Assembly (NCBI GenBank): GCA_005789975.1
Contig: SXWC01000020.1
Span: forward strand, 1-20,336
Direction: 5' to 3'
Source: Planctomycetaceae bacterium
GTDB taxonomy: Bacteria; Planctomycetota; Planctomycetia; Pirellulales; UBA1268
Length of the DNA stretch: 20,336 nt
In this document: positions 1 through 7,288 of the stretch, in pieces
Position numbering within the stretch: the first letter of the stretch is position 1
How the letters are laid out: the number at the start of each line of letters is the position of its first letter
The notes under the pieces: generated by a model
What the model was told of the DNA's origin: nothing
Database searches by the model: none
Seen by the model: the letters and a program-made list of their open reading frames with translations, nothing else
Translations under genes and position numbers: made by a program

Positions 1-739
1 GGGCGTGCATTATGCGATGGAGTTTCTGCCGCAGCAGAACAAGCGGAACGCCGGCGACGACGTGCCGGGCCAGATCTCGGCCGAGGGAAAGCACGTGGTC
101 GTGATCGGAGGCGGTGACACCGGGAGCGACTGCGACGGCACCAGCAACCGGCAGGGGGCGAAGAGTCTCACGCAGTTCGAACTGCTGCCCCAGCCGCCCG
201 ATCTCGGCAAGTATCCCCGCCGTCATGAGCGTCCTGCCAACACTCCCTGGCCGCATTGGCCGGTCATCATGCGGACGAGCTCGTCGCACGAGGAGGGGTG
301 CCGCCGTGAGTGGAGCATCCTCACCAAGGAGTTTCTGGGCGACGCCGAGGGCAGGCTCCGCAGCCTGAAGACCGTGCGCATCGAATGGTATGCCGACGAG
401 ACCACGGGCCAGCAGAAGTTTCGCGAGGTTCCGGGCTCCGAGGAGGAGTGGCCGTGCGATCTCGCGCTCTTGGCGATGGGGTTCATGGGGCCTGAGAAGC
501 ACGGGCCGATCGCCGACCTCGGTCTCGAACTCGACCCGCGCGGCAACGTGAAGACCGGCGGGGACTACATGACGAGCAAGGCGGGCGTGTTCGCGGCGGG
601 CGATCTGCGTCGCGGCCAGTCGCTCGTGGTGTGGGCGATCCACGAGGGCCGTGAGGCGGCCCGGTCGGTCGATCTGTGGCTCATGGGACAGACCAACCTG
701 CCGAGTGTCGCCGCCGGGGAGTTCGCGGTCCACGCGTGA
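1..739 (+). CDS. gltD: Glutamate synthase (NADPH) small subunit, C-terminal part (5' end outside window)
   Basis: The reading frame is open from base 2 and has no start inside the window, so about 245 C-terminal residues of a protein usually near 490 residues are seen. The small subunit passes electrons from NADPH through FAD and Fe-S clusters to the large subunit GltB, which makes glutamate from glutamine and 2-oxoglutarate in the cytoplasm. The fragment carries a nucleotide-binding glycine motif ([12 protein letters not shown]), the family segments GTSNRQGA and QFELLPQPP, and the C-terminal FAD motif [19 protein letters not shown] followed by [10 protein letters not shown]. These segments match GltD-type oxidoreductases closely. 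The usual DCVGTS segment reads DCDGTS here. gltB would be expected just upstream, outside the window. The gene ends 26 bases before the stop of the convergent gene at 766. Confidence 0.93.
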   Translation, partial: GVHYAMEFLPQQNKRNAGDDVPGQISAEGKHVVVIGGGDTGSDCDGTSNRQGAKSLTQFELLPQPPDLGKYPRRHERPANTPWPHWPVIMRTSSSHEEGCRREWSILTKEFLGDAEGRLRSLKTVRIEWYADETTGQQKFREVPGSEEEWPCDLALLAMGFMGPEKHGPIADLGLELDPRGNVKTGGDYMTSKAGVFAAGDLRRGQSLVVWAIHEGREAARSVDLWLMGQTNLPSVAAGEFAVHA

Positions 740-765
740 CCTTGGCCACGGACCGGGCGGAGCCG

Positions 766-2100
766 TCACCGCTGCGCGGGCCGGAGATCGACCGCGAGCG
801 AGCCCTTGTCGTCGGCGAGACTTCCCGGTGGCTCGTTGAGCTTGAGGTAGAGCGGACCGTCGATGACGGCCGTGACGGCGGTCTCCGCGCCCTCGCCGAG
901 GATCACGAACGTCGGCCGGCCACCCCCCGCGGGTTGCTCGACCCACTGGGCTGCGAGCAGCCGGCCGAGCGGGCGGCCGCGGTACCAGTCGAGCGAAATG
1001 CCATCGGCATCGGTCTCGATCGTGGTGCCTTGCATCGCGCCGATCGTGCACCGACCGGACGCCTCGAGTCGGTATCGGCCTGCCTTCACGAGCCCGCACC
1101 CGGAGTGCTGCCAGCCGCGGCCGGCCACGACGGCGATCTTCCGCGGTGCGTCGAGCGGTGGGGCGACCGACCAATCGACCGCCGATCTTGCGAAGTCGTA
1201 GCCGTAATCGAGGTCGTCGATGAAGGCGTCGAAATCACGCGCGGATCGGTCTGATGCGTAGCCGGGGATCGACGTCAGCCGCGTGTTGAACCCCGCATCG
1301 AGCGGCCCGCATTCGAGGTCGCGGAAGGCGGGGGCGTAGGCCGGGTGACCCGCGAACATGGCGACGGCGGCCCAACTCGAGGCGTAGTCGGCGATCCGGG
1401 TGTGGTGGCCGGGGGGCGCGGCCAGCACTTCGGCAAGGGAGGGAGATCTGCCGGCGGCGTGCAGTTCGCGGAGATTCTCGATGCGGCCGAGTTGCTCGAC
1501 GTCGGACGCACGATCGGGCATCGGTGTCGGGACATACCGGCCCACATTCCCCGCGACTTCGAGGCGGTGCGTCGCGAGATACTCCGCGATGCCCTCGTTG
1601 TACCAGGTGGGAGTGGCGAGGCCGCGGACCGTGAGGGTGAAGGCGTGCACGCCCTCGTGCAGCAGCAGGTGCCGCCGGTAGGCAGGATTGGTTTGGTCCA
1701 TCAGCCAGAACTGGTTGCGGTCGCAGAACCCGTTGACGAACTCGGGGATCACGTCGGGGAGCAGCCCCGCGGCGCGGAATCGCTCGCGATCGACGACAAG
1801 ACAGCCGAACGCCCGCCAGGAAGCCAGCGACTCCGGTGGGAGCCGGTAGTGGCCGCACCACGCCGCGAAGGCCTCGTCGAAAACCCGCGGCAGATCGGCG
1901 ACGCCGTCGCCGTCGCGTGCCGGTCGATCGGTGGCGAGGATCAGGTGATCCGACTCGAGCACGCGGAGCCCGGCCCGTCGCGCCTTCGCCTCGAGCGGCT
2001 CCACCGGCACGACGTCGGCGGCACGGGCCGTCGCGGCCGTCGGCATCGCCCAGACGAGGGCGGCTTGGAGGGCGATGGCGATGAGGTGGATTCCACGCAT
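766..2100 (-). CDS. Exported gluzincin-type metallopeptidase-like protein with C-terminal beta (lectin-like) domain
   Basis: 444 residues from the ATG at 2100. This start gives a clean signal peptide (MRGIHLIAIALQAALVWA..., cleavage near ARA-AD); the longer frame begins only at a TTG. A zinc-peptidase signature is visible: HEGVH (H148, E149, H152) followed by YNEGIAEY with E169 as likely third zinc ligand, as in gluzincins of the peptidase-MA type. Residues about 305-440 look like a separate beta domain ending in GPLYLKLNEPPGSLAD-DKGSLAV, which resembles the closing strands of PA-IL/LecA-like jelly-roll domains. Family knowledge supports zinc binding; the substrate is unknown. The protein is probably periplasmic or surface-exposed. 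It is divergent from the nuclease gene at 2245 and convergent with gltD. Confidence 0.72.
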   Translation of the reverse strand: MRGIHLIAIALQAALVWAMPTAATARAADVVPVEPLEAKARRAGLRVLESDHLILATDRPARDGDGVADLPRVFDEAFAAWCGHYRLPPESLASWRAFGCLVVDRERFRAAGLLPDVIPEFVNGFCDRNQFWLMDQTNPAYRRHLLLHEGVHAFTLTVRGLATPTWYNEGIAEYLATHRLEVAGNVGRYVPTPMPDRASDVEQLGRIENLRELHAAGRSPSLAEVLAAPPGHHTRIADYASSWAAVAMFAGHPAYAPAFRDLECGPLDAGFNTRLTSIPGYASDRSARDFDAFIDDLDYGYDFARSAVDWSVAPPLDAPRKIAVVAGRGWQHSGCGLVKAGRYRLEASGRCTIGAMQGTTIETDADGISLDWYRGRPLGRLLAAQWVEQPAGGGRPTFVILGEGAETAVTAVIDGPLYLKLNEPPGSLADDKGSLAVDLRPAQR

Positions 2101-2244
2101 TCCACCCAGTTCACCCAGCCGCCGCCGAACCGACAAGCCGAAACGTGACGTGGCGGTGCGAAGTGATGGATCGGGCCGAAAAGTCCGATCGCAGTGAACG
2201 GCGGAGGGGTGCTACAAGCCCACCTCGCCAGGAGGGCGGACGCC
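2101..2244. promoter_or_regulatory. Divergent intergenic region between metallopeptidase-like and nuclease genes
   Basis: This 144-base stretch must hold the promoters of both flanking genes. A small dyad is visible, GATCGG (2169-2174) and CCGATC (2185-2190), separated by ten bases. A strong SD, AGGAGG at 2230-2235, lies nine bases before the GTG at 2245 and decides that start. No convincing -35/-10 pair was seen on either strand. Confidence 0.4.
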
Positions 2245-3561
2245 GTGCGGCAGGGAAGCCGAGAACGTGCCGGATCGCGACGCTGCGACATCATCGCAAC
2301 TGCGTGCCTCCTCGTTTTGACGGCGCTGCCGCTCGCGAGCGGCCAGACGCCATCCGACGAGGCGAAGGTCAGCGCCTGGGCCAGCGGGGGCACATCGACC
2401 ACGACGACGCCCGGCGACAGGGACGGCAAGCCGGGAGCGGGGATCGCCGCCCCGGGGCCGATTCCGTTTTGGCAGGCGCCGGCGACGCCGCAGGCGATCG
2501 TGCAGGGTGGTGCGATTCCACCCGGCTGGCAGCCGCAGGCCGTGCCCTACCAGGGCATCGGTCCGGATGGCCGCCCCATGACGATCTACGTCGCGCCCAC
2601 GTACGTTTTCACCTATCAGTCGGGTCCCCCGGTGCTCGCCGCTCCCACGGTGAACCGCAGGCAAGCCTACGGCGCGCCGCAGCCGGCCTACCCGGCCGGG
2701 TGGAACTTCGCGACGAGCGGCGCGCAGCCGGTGGCCCCGACGCTGCCGCCGGCGACCGTCGCGCGGTACCAGCCGACGCCGTATCAGTTTCCGACCGACT
2801 CGCGGGCGCTCACCGGCACGCCGATCGCACCGCCTGCGGGCACGCCCGCGCCGCCCCAGTCTTGGGGAACAGCCCCGGCCGCGCCGCAGCCGCCGACCCA
2901 GTGGGGGGCGTCCGCCGCACAGCCGCCCGTCGTCCCGTCGCCCGCCGCCCCACCGTCGTCGGGCGACGGGGTGACGGTCGTGCCTCCAGCCGTCGCCGGC
3001 GCCGCTTTGGCCGCGGGCGCCCGGCCGGCGGAGCCGCAGATGGCGGCGCTGCCGCCTCCCGTCATGCCGGTGCCGTCTGCTGGATCGACTCCCGCGCAGC
3101 CGGTCAGCTCGAGCGGGATGTCGTCGCCGTCGCCTGCGAGCCGCGCGGCGAACTCGCACCTCTGGCGGGTGGTGGGCGTGAGCGACGGCGACACGGTGAC
3201 GTGCCTCGACGAAAACAATCAGCAGCAGAAGATCAGGCTGGCCGGCATCGACGCCCCCGAGATCGGGCAGGACTATGGCAAGACATCGCGGGAGGCGCTT
3301 GCCGGCATGGTGTTTGGTCGGAGCGTCGAGGTGGTCGATGACGGCCGCGACCGCTACGGCCGTTGGATCGGCCATCTCTCGATCGATGGGATGAACGTCA
3401 ATCGTCAGCTGGTGGCCACGGGCAATGCGTGGCATTACGCCGCCTATTCGAACGATCAGGACCTCGCGGCACTCCAGGCCCAGGCCCAGGCCCAGCGGAT
3501 CGGCCTCTGGTCGCAGCCGAATCCGACGTCGCCTTGGGACTACCGGGCGAGCGGGAAGTAG
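2245..3561 (+). CDS. Exported thermonuclease (SNase-like) with long Pro/Ala-rich N-terminal spacer
   Basis: 438 residues from GTG at 2245, chosen because AGGAGG lies nine bases upstream and the following residues form a signal peptide (basic n-region, then IIATACLLVLTALPLASG). Residues about 30-300 are low-complexity and rich in Pro, Ala, Gln and Gly. Residues 305-438 are a staphylococcal-nuclease domain: DGDT (D316), IRLAGIDAPE (R331, E339) and DRYGRW (R373) match the calcium ligands and the two catalytic arginines plus glutamate. The family hydrolyses DNA and RNA phosphodiesters with calcium. A short QAQAQAQ repeat near the C-terminus comes from a GCCCAG tandem. Expected location is periplasm or cell surface; the spacer may carry the nuclease through the envelope (inference). 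It stands alone, followed by the antisense tRNA gene. Confidence 0.88.
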   Translation: MRQGSRERAGSRRCDIIATACLLVLTALPLASGQTPSDEAKVSAWASGGTSTTTTPGDRDGKPGAGIAAPGPIPFWQAPATPQAIVQGGAIPPGWQPQAVPYQGIGPDGRPMTIYVAPTYVFTYQSGPPVLAAPTVNRRQAYGAPQPAYPAGWNFATSGAQPVAPTLPPATVARYQPTPYQFPTDSRALTGTPIAPPAGTPAPPQSWGTAPAAPQPPTQWGASAAQPPVVPSPAAPPSSGDGVTVVPPAVAGAALAAGARPAEPQMAALPPPVMPVPSAGSTPAQPVSSSGMSSPSPASRAANSHLWRVVGVSDGDTVTCLDENNQQQKIRLAGIDAPEIGQDYGKTSREALAGMVFGRSVEVVDDGRDRYGRWIGHLSIDGMNVNRQLVATGNAWHYAAYSNDQDLAALQAQAQAQRIGLWSQPNPTSPWDYRASGK

Positions 3562-3580
3562 CGAGCACGTCCGCGGGTCG

Positions 3581-3591
3581 AAAACAGAAAA
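3581..3591 (-). terminator. T-rich tract downstream of tRNA-Gly
   Basis: Directly after the tRNA 3' end on the minus strand the sequence is TTTTCTGTTTT, which could end transcription of the tRNA. No separate hairpin is seen before it, so the call rests on the T-rich tract alone. Confidence 0.35.
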
Positions 3592-3663
3592 GCGGGCGAA
3601 GGGACTCGAACCCTCGACATCCAGCTTGGGAAGCTAGCGCTCTACCAACTGAGCTACGCCCGC
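3592..3663 (-). tRNA. tRNA-Gly, anticodon CCC
   Basis: A full 72-base cloverleaf can be folded on the minus strand. The acceptor arms GCGGGCG and CGCCCGC pair perfectly over seven pairs. The D arm is GCTC/GAGC with loop AGTTGGTA, the anticodon arm is CTAGC/GCTGG with loop TTCCCAA, and the T arm is GAGGG/CCCTT with loop TTCGAGT. The anticodon CCC reads GGG glycine codons. CCA is not encoded, so it must be added after transcription. A promoter candidate lies immediately upstream on the same strand at 3676-3705. Confidence 0.96.
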
Positions 3664-3675
3664 GAACTCCCGAGC

Positions 3676-3705
3676 AGCATACCAGCATCGATGCCGGGTT
3701 TCACA
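3676..3705 (-). promoter_or_regulatory. Promoter candidate for tRNA-Gly
   Basis: On the minus strand TGTGAA (3700-3705) is followed after 18 bases by TATGCT (3676-3681), preceded by TGG, which gives an extended -10. The predicted transcript would start a few bases before the tRNA 5' end at 3663. The 12-mer around the -10, GCTGGTATGCTG, recurs exactly upstream of the cytochrome gene. Confidence 0.45.
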
Positions 3706-3799
3706 CGGCACGAACCGGCAAGGGGCGGTTCCGCGTAGAATCGGTCGTGTCGCCGGTCGGGAAGAAGATGCCCGGCGATCGTCCGGAGAACCACCGCCC

Positions 3800-5569
3800 A
3801 TGGCCGAGTCGAATCCGTCCCCCGCCGCCAGCCGCCCGCGAAGCCCCGCCTGGACGCTCGTCCGCTGGCTCCTCAGCAGCATCGTCGTCGCCGCAATCGC
3901 CGGAATTCTCTGGCTGCCTTCGATCGTGGGCACGCCCGAGCGGGTGTCGCGGCTGGTGGCCCGGGCGTTTCCCGAACTGCAGGCCGATCTCAAACTCTCG
4001 CGGATCGGCGTGGGCTGGTGGGGCCCGATCGTGCTCGACGGCCTCGAGGTCGTGCCACGAAACGGCGGCAGGACGCCGATCACGGTCCGACGCGTTGAAA
4101 TCAGCAACGGGCTGTCCGGCATCCTCCTTTCACTGGGAGACCTCGGTCGCCTGCGGGTGGAGGGCCTCAATGCCGACATCACGTTCGACCGCGAGCACCG
4201 CTCCAACATCGACGCCCTCCTGCCTCCCGACAACCCCGCCACGCCACCGGGCGGCAGGCCGCCCGCGGCCCCGCAGGCGGCGGGAGTTCCGCGGCGAAGC
4301 CTCGTCCGCGTGCGGCTCGAGGTCGACGATGCCGTCGTCCGCATCAGCGGTCCCTGGACCACCGAGGCCTGGGTGAGCGACCCGATCGACCTGCGGGCAA
4401 CCCTCGCCAACGCCGCCGACGGCTCCGGGGAGTGGACCGTCGAGCCCGTGCGGCTTCTCGCGCAGGCAGAACTCCAGCAGACGGTCGCGCAGGAGGTGCT
4501 CGCCTACATCGTGCCGGTACTCGCCGATTCAGCACGAACCAGCGGCCGATTCTCCCTCCAGCTCGCTGGAGCCCGACTGCCGATCGGCCGTCCCGAGGAG
4601 ATCGAACTCTCCGGGCTCCTGTCGATGCACGAAGTGAATCTCGGACCGGGGCCGCTGGTCGAGAACATGTTCAAGACGATGCCGCTCAAGTTGCCACCGC
4701 CACCCACGCTGCGGATCGCGGACGAATCGCACATCGAGTTTCATCTCGTTGACCGGCGGATGTGGCACAAGGGGCTGGAGTTTGGCATTCCGCTCAAGCA
4801 GGCAGGACAGCGGCTCGACGTGCGGTCGGAGGGCTCGGTGGGCCTCGAGGACCGCTCGCTCGACCTGAAACTCACGCTCCCAATCCCGGCCGATCTGCCG
4901 CAAGACCGTCCGCTCGTGGCGGCGCTCGCGGGCAAACAGATTTCACTCGGCGTGGGCGGAAATCTGGGCGATCCCAAGGTGATCTTCGACGGCTCGATCA
5001 AGGCCGCTGCGGGAGAGGTGCTCGTCGATCTGATCGACCGACTGCGGGATGGGCCGCGTCCGCAGCCGGTCGCACCCGCACCCGCACCCGCGCCGGCACC
5101 AGCGGCAGGTGGACCGTCGCCTGCCGGACCACCGCAGCCAGGTTGGTCGCCCCCGGGCTCACCACCAAAGCCAGCCTCGGATTCCGTGGCCGCCGAAGCA
5201 ACAGGCAAGGCTTCCGCAGGCAAGGCTTCCGCAGACGGGGCGTCATCAGACAGGGCGTCGGCGGGCCCGGAGACGGAGAAGCCTCTTTCGCCGCGTGAAA
5301 TGGCCGAACGGGTGACGGCTGAAGCGGCCAACAAGGCGGGGGCGGAGCCCGGCACGACCGAGGCCATTGTCGATATCGTGGGAAGTGTTTTGGAGGAAGT
5401 CGCGAAGCGTCGTGCGGAGCGTCGCGCGGCCGAAGCGGCCAACCCCGATCAGGCTCCGCCTCCGCGACGCGGCCGACTCCTCCCGCGGCGCCCACCGCCG
5501 CAGAGCCCACCGCCGCAGAGCCCACCGTCGATCCCCGACGCTCCGCCACCCGGCCCGTCGGCTTTCTGA
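3800..5569 (+). CDS. AsmA-like membrane-anchored envelope protein with low-complexity C-terminal tail
   Basis: 589 residues from ATG at 3800, with GGAGA about eleven bases upstream. One N-terminal membrane segment spans roughly residues 20-43 with no cleavage site, so the body probably sits in the periplasm. The middle part resembles AsmA-type proteins: a segment near residues 90-135 with LRVEGLNADITFD, and a later SVGLEDRSLDLKLTLPIPAD segment followed by LGVGGNLGDPKV, as in AsmA C-terminal domains. From about residue 415 the chain is Pro/Ala/Lys/Ser-rich, with APAP repeats, a Lys-Ala-Ser-rich run and PPPQSPPPQSPP, with an Ala/Glu/Arg-rich segment between. Family members act in outer-membrane biogenesis or lipid transport; here this is an inference. 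Residues after about 415 carry little identifiable function. Confidence 0.68.
   Translation: MAESNPSPAASRPRSPAWTLVRWLLSSIVVAAIAGILWLPSIVGTPERVSRLVARAFPELQADLKLSRIGVGWWGPIVLDGLEVVPRNGGRTPITVRRVEISNGLSGILLSLGDLGRLRVEGLNADITFDREHRSNIDALLPPDNPATPPGGRPPAAPQAAGVPRRSLVRVRLEVDDAVVRISGPWTTEAWVSDPIDLRATLANAADGSGEWTVEPVRLLAQAELQQTVAQEVLAYIVPVLADSARTSGRFSLQLAGARLPIGRPEEIELSGLLSMHEVNLGPGPLVENMFKTMPLKLPPPPTLRIADESHIEFHLVDRRMWHKGLEFGIPLKQAGQRLDVRSEGSVGLEDRSLDLKLTLPIPADLPQDRPLVAALAGKQISLGVGGNLGDPKVIFDGSIKAAAGEVLVDLIDRLRDGPRPQPVAPAPAPAPAPAAGGPSPAGPPQPGWSPPGSPPKPASDSVAAEATGKASAGKASADGASSDRASAGPETEKPLSPREMAERVTAEAANKAGAEPGTTEAIVDIVGSVLEEVAKRRAERRAAEAANPDQAPPPRRGRLLPRRPPPQSPPPQSPPSIPDAPPPGPSAF
5500..5524 (+). 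repeat. 15-base tandem repeat in AsmA-like gene
   Basis: The unit CACCGCCGCAGAGCC occurs twice in a row near the 3' end of the AsmA-like gene and encodes the PPPQSPPPQS stretch. It is in frame, so changes in copy number would alter the tail length without a frameshift. Confidence 0.6.
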
Positions 5570-5611
5570 CGGCCGATCGCCCCGATCGCGGGACCGCTCG
5601 AAAACAAAAAA

Positions 5612-5639
5612 ACCGGGCCTCCCGTGAGGGAGGCCCGGT
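5612..5639. terminator. Bidirectional intrinsic terminator between convergent genes
   Basis: A perfect 12-bp stem, ACCGGGCCTCCC (5612-5623) with its complement at 5628-5639, closes a GTGA loop. On the minus strand the stem is followed by a long T tract with one G interruption, the classic form for ending the Cys-rich gene at 5687. On the plus strand the stem follows the AsmA-like gene by about 40 bases, but the tail (CTCTTGATC) is weak, so termination in that direction is less certain. Confidence 0.9.
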
Positions 5640-5686
5640 CTCTTGATCATCGTCCGATCACGGACCGTTTCCCGGTCCAGTCAGAT

Positions 5687-6163
5687 TCAGGTCTTGGCCG
5701 GAGCCTCGGGGGCAGCCGGAGCCTCGGGGGCAGCCGGGGCAGCCTCGGTCGGAACGCCTTCCGAGATCACGCCAGCACCGCCGCAGTCGCCACCGGCGCA
5801 ACCGCCGACAGCCTCACCGCCGCAGCCCGAGCAGCCTTCAACGGCCTCGCCGCAGCCCGAGCAACCCTCGACGGCTTCGCCGCAGCTCGAGCAGCCCTCG
5901 ACGGCCTCGCCGCAGCCCGACTCACATGCCGCAGCAGCTTCCTCGCCGTGGCAGCGAGCAGCCTTCTTGGCGCGGTGACGAGCCAGGAGGCCCTCACGCT
6001 CGCCATGGCACTTCTTGGCCTCATGACGGGCCCGCAAACCGCCGTGGCACTTGCGGCCACCATGGCAACCGTGGCCGGCGATCGCGCCGGTGTCGCCACC
6101 GACCAGGGCGATGGCCACGATCGCGAAGAACATCGCGAGTGCAAAACCGAGATACCGCTTCAT
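5687..6163 (-). CDS. Exported Cys/His-rich repeat protein, no recognised family
   Basis: 158 residues from ATG at 6163, with GGAGG five bases upstream. The N-terminus is a signal peptide or single membrane segment (KRYLGFALAMFFAIVAIALVGG). The next part carries four CHG motifs (GCHGG, KCHGG, KCHGE, RCHGE) among Arg/Lys-rich stretches. Then comes a tandem ten-residue repeat of the form CGEAVEGCSG, three copies plus a partial and a diverged one, and a short Ala/Pro/Glu tail. Paired cysteines and CH pairs suggest metal binding or disulfide cross-linking outside the cytoplasm, but this is inference. No CxxCH haem motif is present. The gene has its own promoter candidate and a strong intrinsic terminator, so it is probably monocistronic. 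I do not recognise a characterised homologue. Confidence 0.75.
   Translation of the reverse strand: MKRYLGFALAMFFAIVAIALVGGDTGAIAGHGCHGGRKCHGGLRARHEAKKCHGEREGLLARHRAKKAARCHGEEAAAACESGCGEAVEGCSSCGEAVEGCSGCGEAVEGCSGCGGEAVGGCAGGDCGGAGVISEGVPTEAAPAAPEAPAAPEAPAKT
5700..5735 (-). repeat. 18-base tandem repeat, two copies
   Basis: GGAGCCTCGGGGGCAGCC occurs twice head to tail at 5700-5717 and 5718-5735. On the minus strand it encodes the AAPEAP repeats of the Cys-rich protein tail. Confidence 0.8.
5821..5920 (-). repeat. 30-base tandem repeat, about 3.3 copies
   Basis: Units at 5821-5850, 5851-5880 and 5881-5910, with a partial copy to 5920, differ at only a few positions. On the minus strand each encodes the ten-residue CGEAVEGCS-G/S module. 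The high DNA identity points to recent duplication or conversion within the gene. Confidence 0.88.
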
Positions 6164-6478
6164 CAGAACCTCCAGTTAAGGAACCGAACGCGTTATGCGT
6201 CCAAAGAAACCGTCACGAACTGAAATCCGATCCGGGACGGCCACCGGACCGCAGCAATCGATGTCTGTCGAACCCGCCCGGAATCGCAAACGCCGGCCAT
6301 TCCAAAGGCCGACGACTTTGCCGGCTAGGAAAGCCGTCCCGGTTGGGCAAACTTGGCTGAAAAACTATCAGCCAGACCCCAAATGTCAAGAAAGATGGGG
6401 GTTTTGACGAGAATATGCCGATTTCACAGGCTTTGAGGGCCCATGGCGAGCGGCCGGGAAGCCCTCGGGGCGATCGCC
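6164..6478. other. 315-base intergenic region with dyads and a promoter candidate
   Basis: No coding signal is convincing here. The stretch holds the SD of the Cys-rich gene (just upstream of 6163), a dyad with CAAAG (6303-6307) and CTTTG (6316-6320) enclosed by GCCGG/CCGGC arms, and a 7-bp inverted repeat TGGCTGA (6354-6360) / TCAGCCA (6368-6374). A minus-strand promoter candidate lies at 6362-6389. If that promoter is real, the Cys-rich mRNA has a leader of nearly 190 bases. Confidence 0.5.
6362..6389 (-). promoter_or_regulatory. Promoter candidate with overlapping operator-like dyad for the Cys-rich gene
   Basis: On the minus strand a consensus TTGACA (6384-6389) is followed after 16 bases by TAGTTT (6362-6367). 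The inverted repeat TGGCTGA-N7-TCAGCCA (6354-6374) is centred on this -10, an arrangement typical of repressor operators. The -10 is only a fair match and planctomycete promoters are poorly known, so the call is tentative. Confidence 0.38.
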
Positions 6479-7114
6479 TTACTGGACCTTGGCCGGGGCC
6501 TGGGCCGGGCCCCTGGCGGTGCGGGGCTCGGCTTCGCCGTCGGCCTGGGCTGCCCGCTTGGTCAGTTCTGCTGCGACCATCTCCTGCTTGGCAACCATGT
6601 CTTCCGGGTCTTCGAAGTTCAAAAGCAGCGGCGGCATGTCGTCGAAGATTTTCATCGCCATCCCCACCACCCGCCAGCCTTCCGGATCGAGGCGGACGGC
6701 CCAGATGATGTTTTCGTTGGTGGTGCCGCCGGCCTCGTCGGTGTCGCTCCAGGTCGTGGCGACATGGGCGAGGTCGCCGGTCTCACTGACCATCTCGCAT
6801 TCCCGCACGGTGTAGGACGCGGTGTCGCCGACCGGCGGTGCCACGGAAACGCCCAGTTCCTCGGTTTTGACGCGGGCCACGCTGGTGAGCATGTCGCGGG
6901 CCACGGCCTCGTCGCCCCGCTTCATGGCATCGAGGAACTTGACGACCGAGGCCTTTGCCGGCTCCGTTCCCGACGACCCGGTCGTGGCGGAGGAACAGCC
7001 CGTTGCGACGACGGCCAGGCAGGAGAAAACGATCCAGGCAGGGCCCGCCAGACGCCGCTGCAGGCGGAAGTGCCAGAGGGAACCGGTGGCCGGGGTGTGC
7101 TGATCGCGTCGCAT
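6479..7114 (-). CDS. Putative lipoprotein, NTF2-like fold suspected
   Basis: 211 residues from ATG at 7114; GAGGAG lies ten bases upstream, while the longer TTG start at 7123 would sit on top of that SD. A basic N-terminus and hydrophobic run (AGPAWIVFSCLAVVATGC) end at C40 in a weak lipobox, suggesting a lipid-anchored protein facing the periplasm. The body (VVKFLDAMKRGDEAVARDML, later EGWRVVGMAMK) resembles small NTF2/SnoaL-like domains in which a helix is followed by a curved sheet. Function is unknown. The gene is divergent from the cytochrome gene at 7289, and the two may share control from the 174-base gap. Confidence 0.62.
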   Translation of the reverse strand: MRRDQHTPATGSLWHFRLQRRLAGPAWIVFSCLAVVATGCSSATTGSSGTEPAKASVVKFLDAMKRGDEAVARDMLTSVARVKTEELGVSVAPPVGDTASYTVRECEMVSETGDLAHVATTWSDTDEAGGTTNENIIWAVRLDPEGWRVVGMAMKIFDDMPPLLLNFEDPEDMVAKQEMVAAELTKRAAQADGEAEPRTARGPAQAPAKVQ

Positions 7115-7231
7115 GCTGCCCAAACTCCTCGGAGTGTCGTGGCCCGGGGCTCTGCCGGGCCGGAACGGCGCGGACAGTGACGGCCGGGGGTGAACGCGTC
7201 AAGGCGAACCTCCGGGGCCCTCGGGCGGGCG

Positions 7232-7243
7232 GCTGGTATGCTG
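7232..7243 (+). promoter_or_regulatory. Extended -10 element upstream of cytochrome gene
   Basis: GCTGGTATGCTG contains TGG-TATGCT, an extended -10, about 45 bases before the ATG at 7289. No -35 match is visible at the usual distance. The same 12-mer occurs in the tRNA-Gly promoter region, which strengthens the call. Confidence 0.4.
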
Positions 7244-7288
7244 GGAACCGCGGCGGAGAGGCCGCAAAAACCCCCGAGGATCAGCCTC

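Noticed and set aside
676..1254. Long plus-strand reading frame opposite the metallopeptidase-like gene
   Set aside because: It is the antisense of a gene with a signal peptide and zinc motif; its own product is Arg/Glu-rich with no domain, as expected from a high-GC shadow frame.
2212..3435. 407-codon minus-strand frame opposite the nuclease gene
   Set aside because: The translation is mostly Arg-rich low complexity, while the plus strand carries a full SNase domain, SD and signal peptide.
5821..5920. Possible CRISPR array
   Set aside because: Units are contiguous with no spacers and encode an in-frame protein repeat.
5624..6223. 199-codon plus-strand frame with LDGFAAARA-like repeats
   Set aside because: The repeats are the antisense of the Cys-rich tandem repeat; the minus frame has SD, signal peptide and a well placed terminator.
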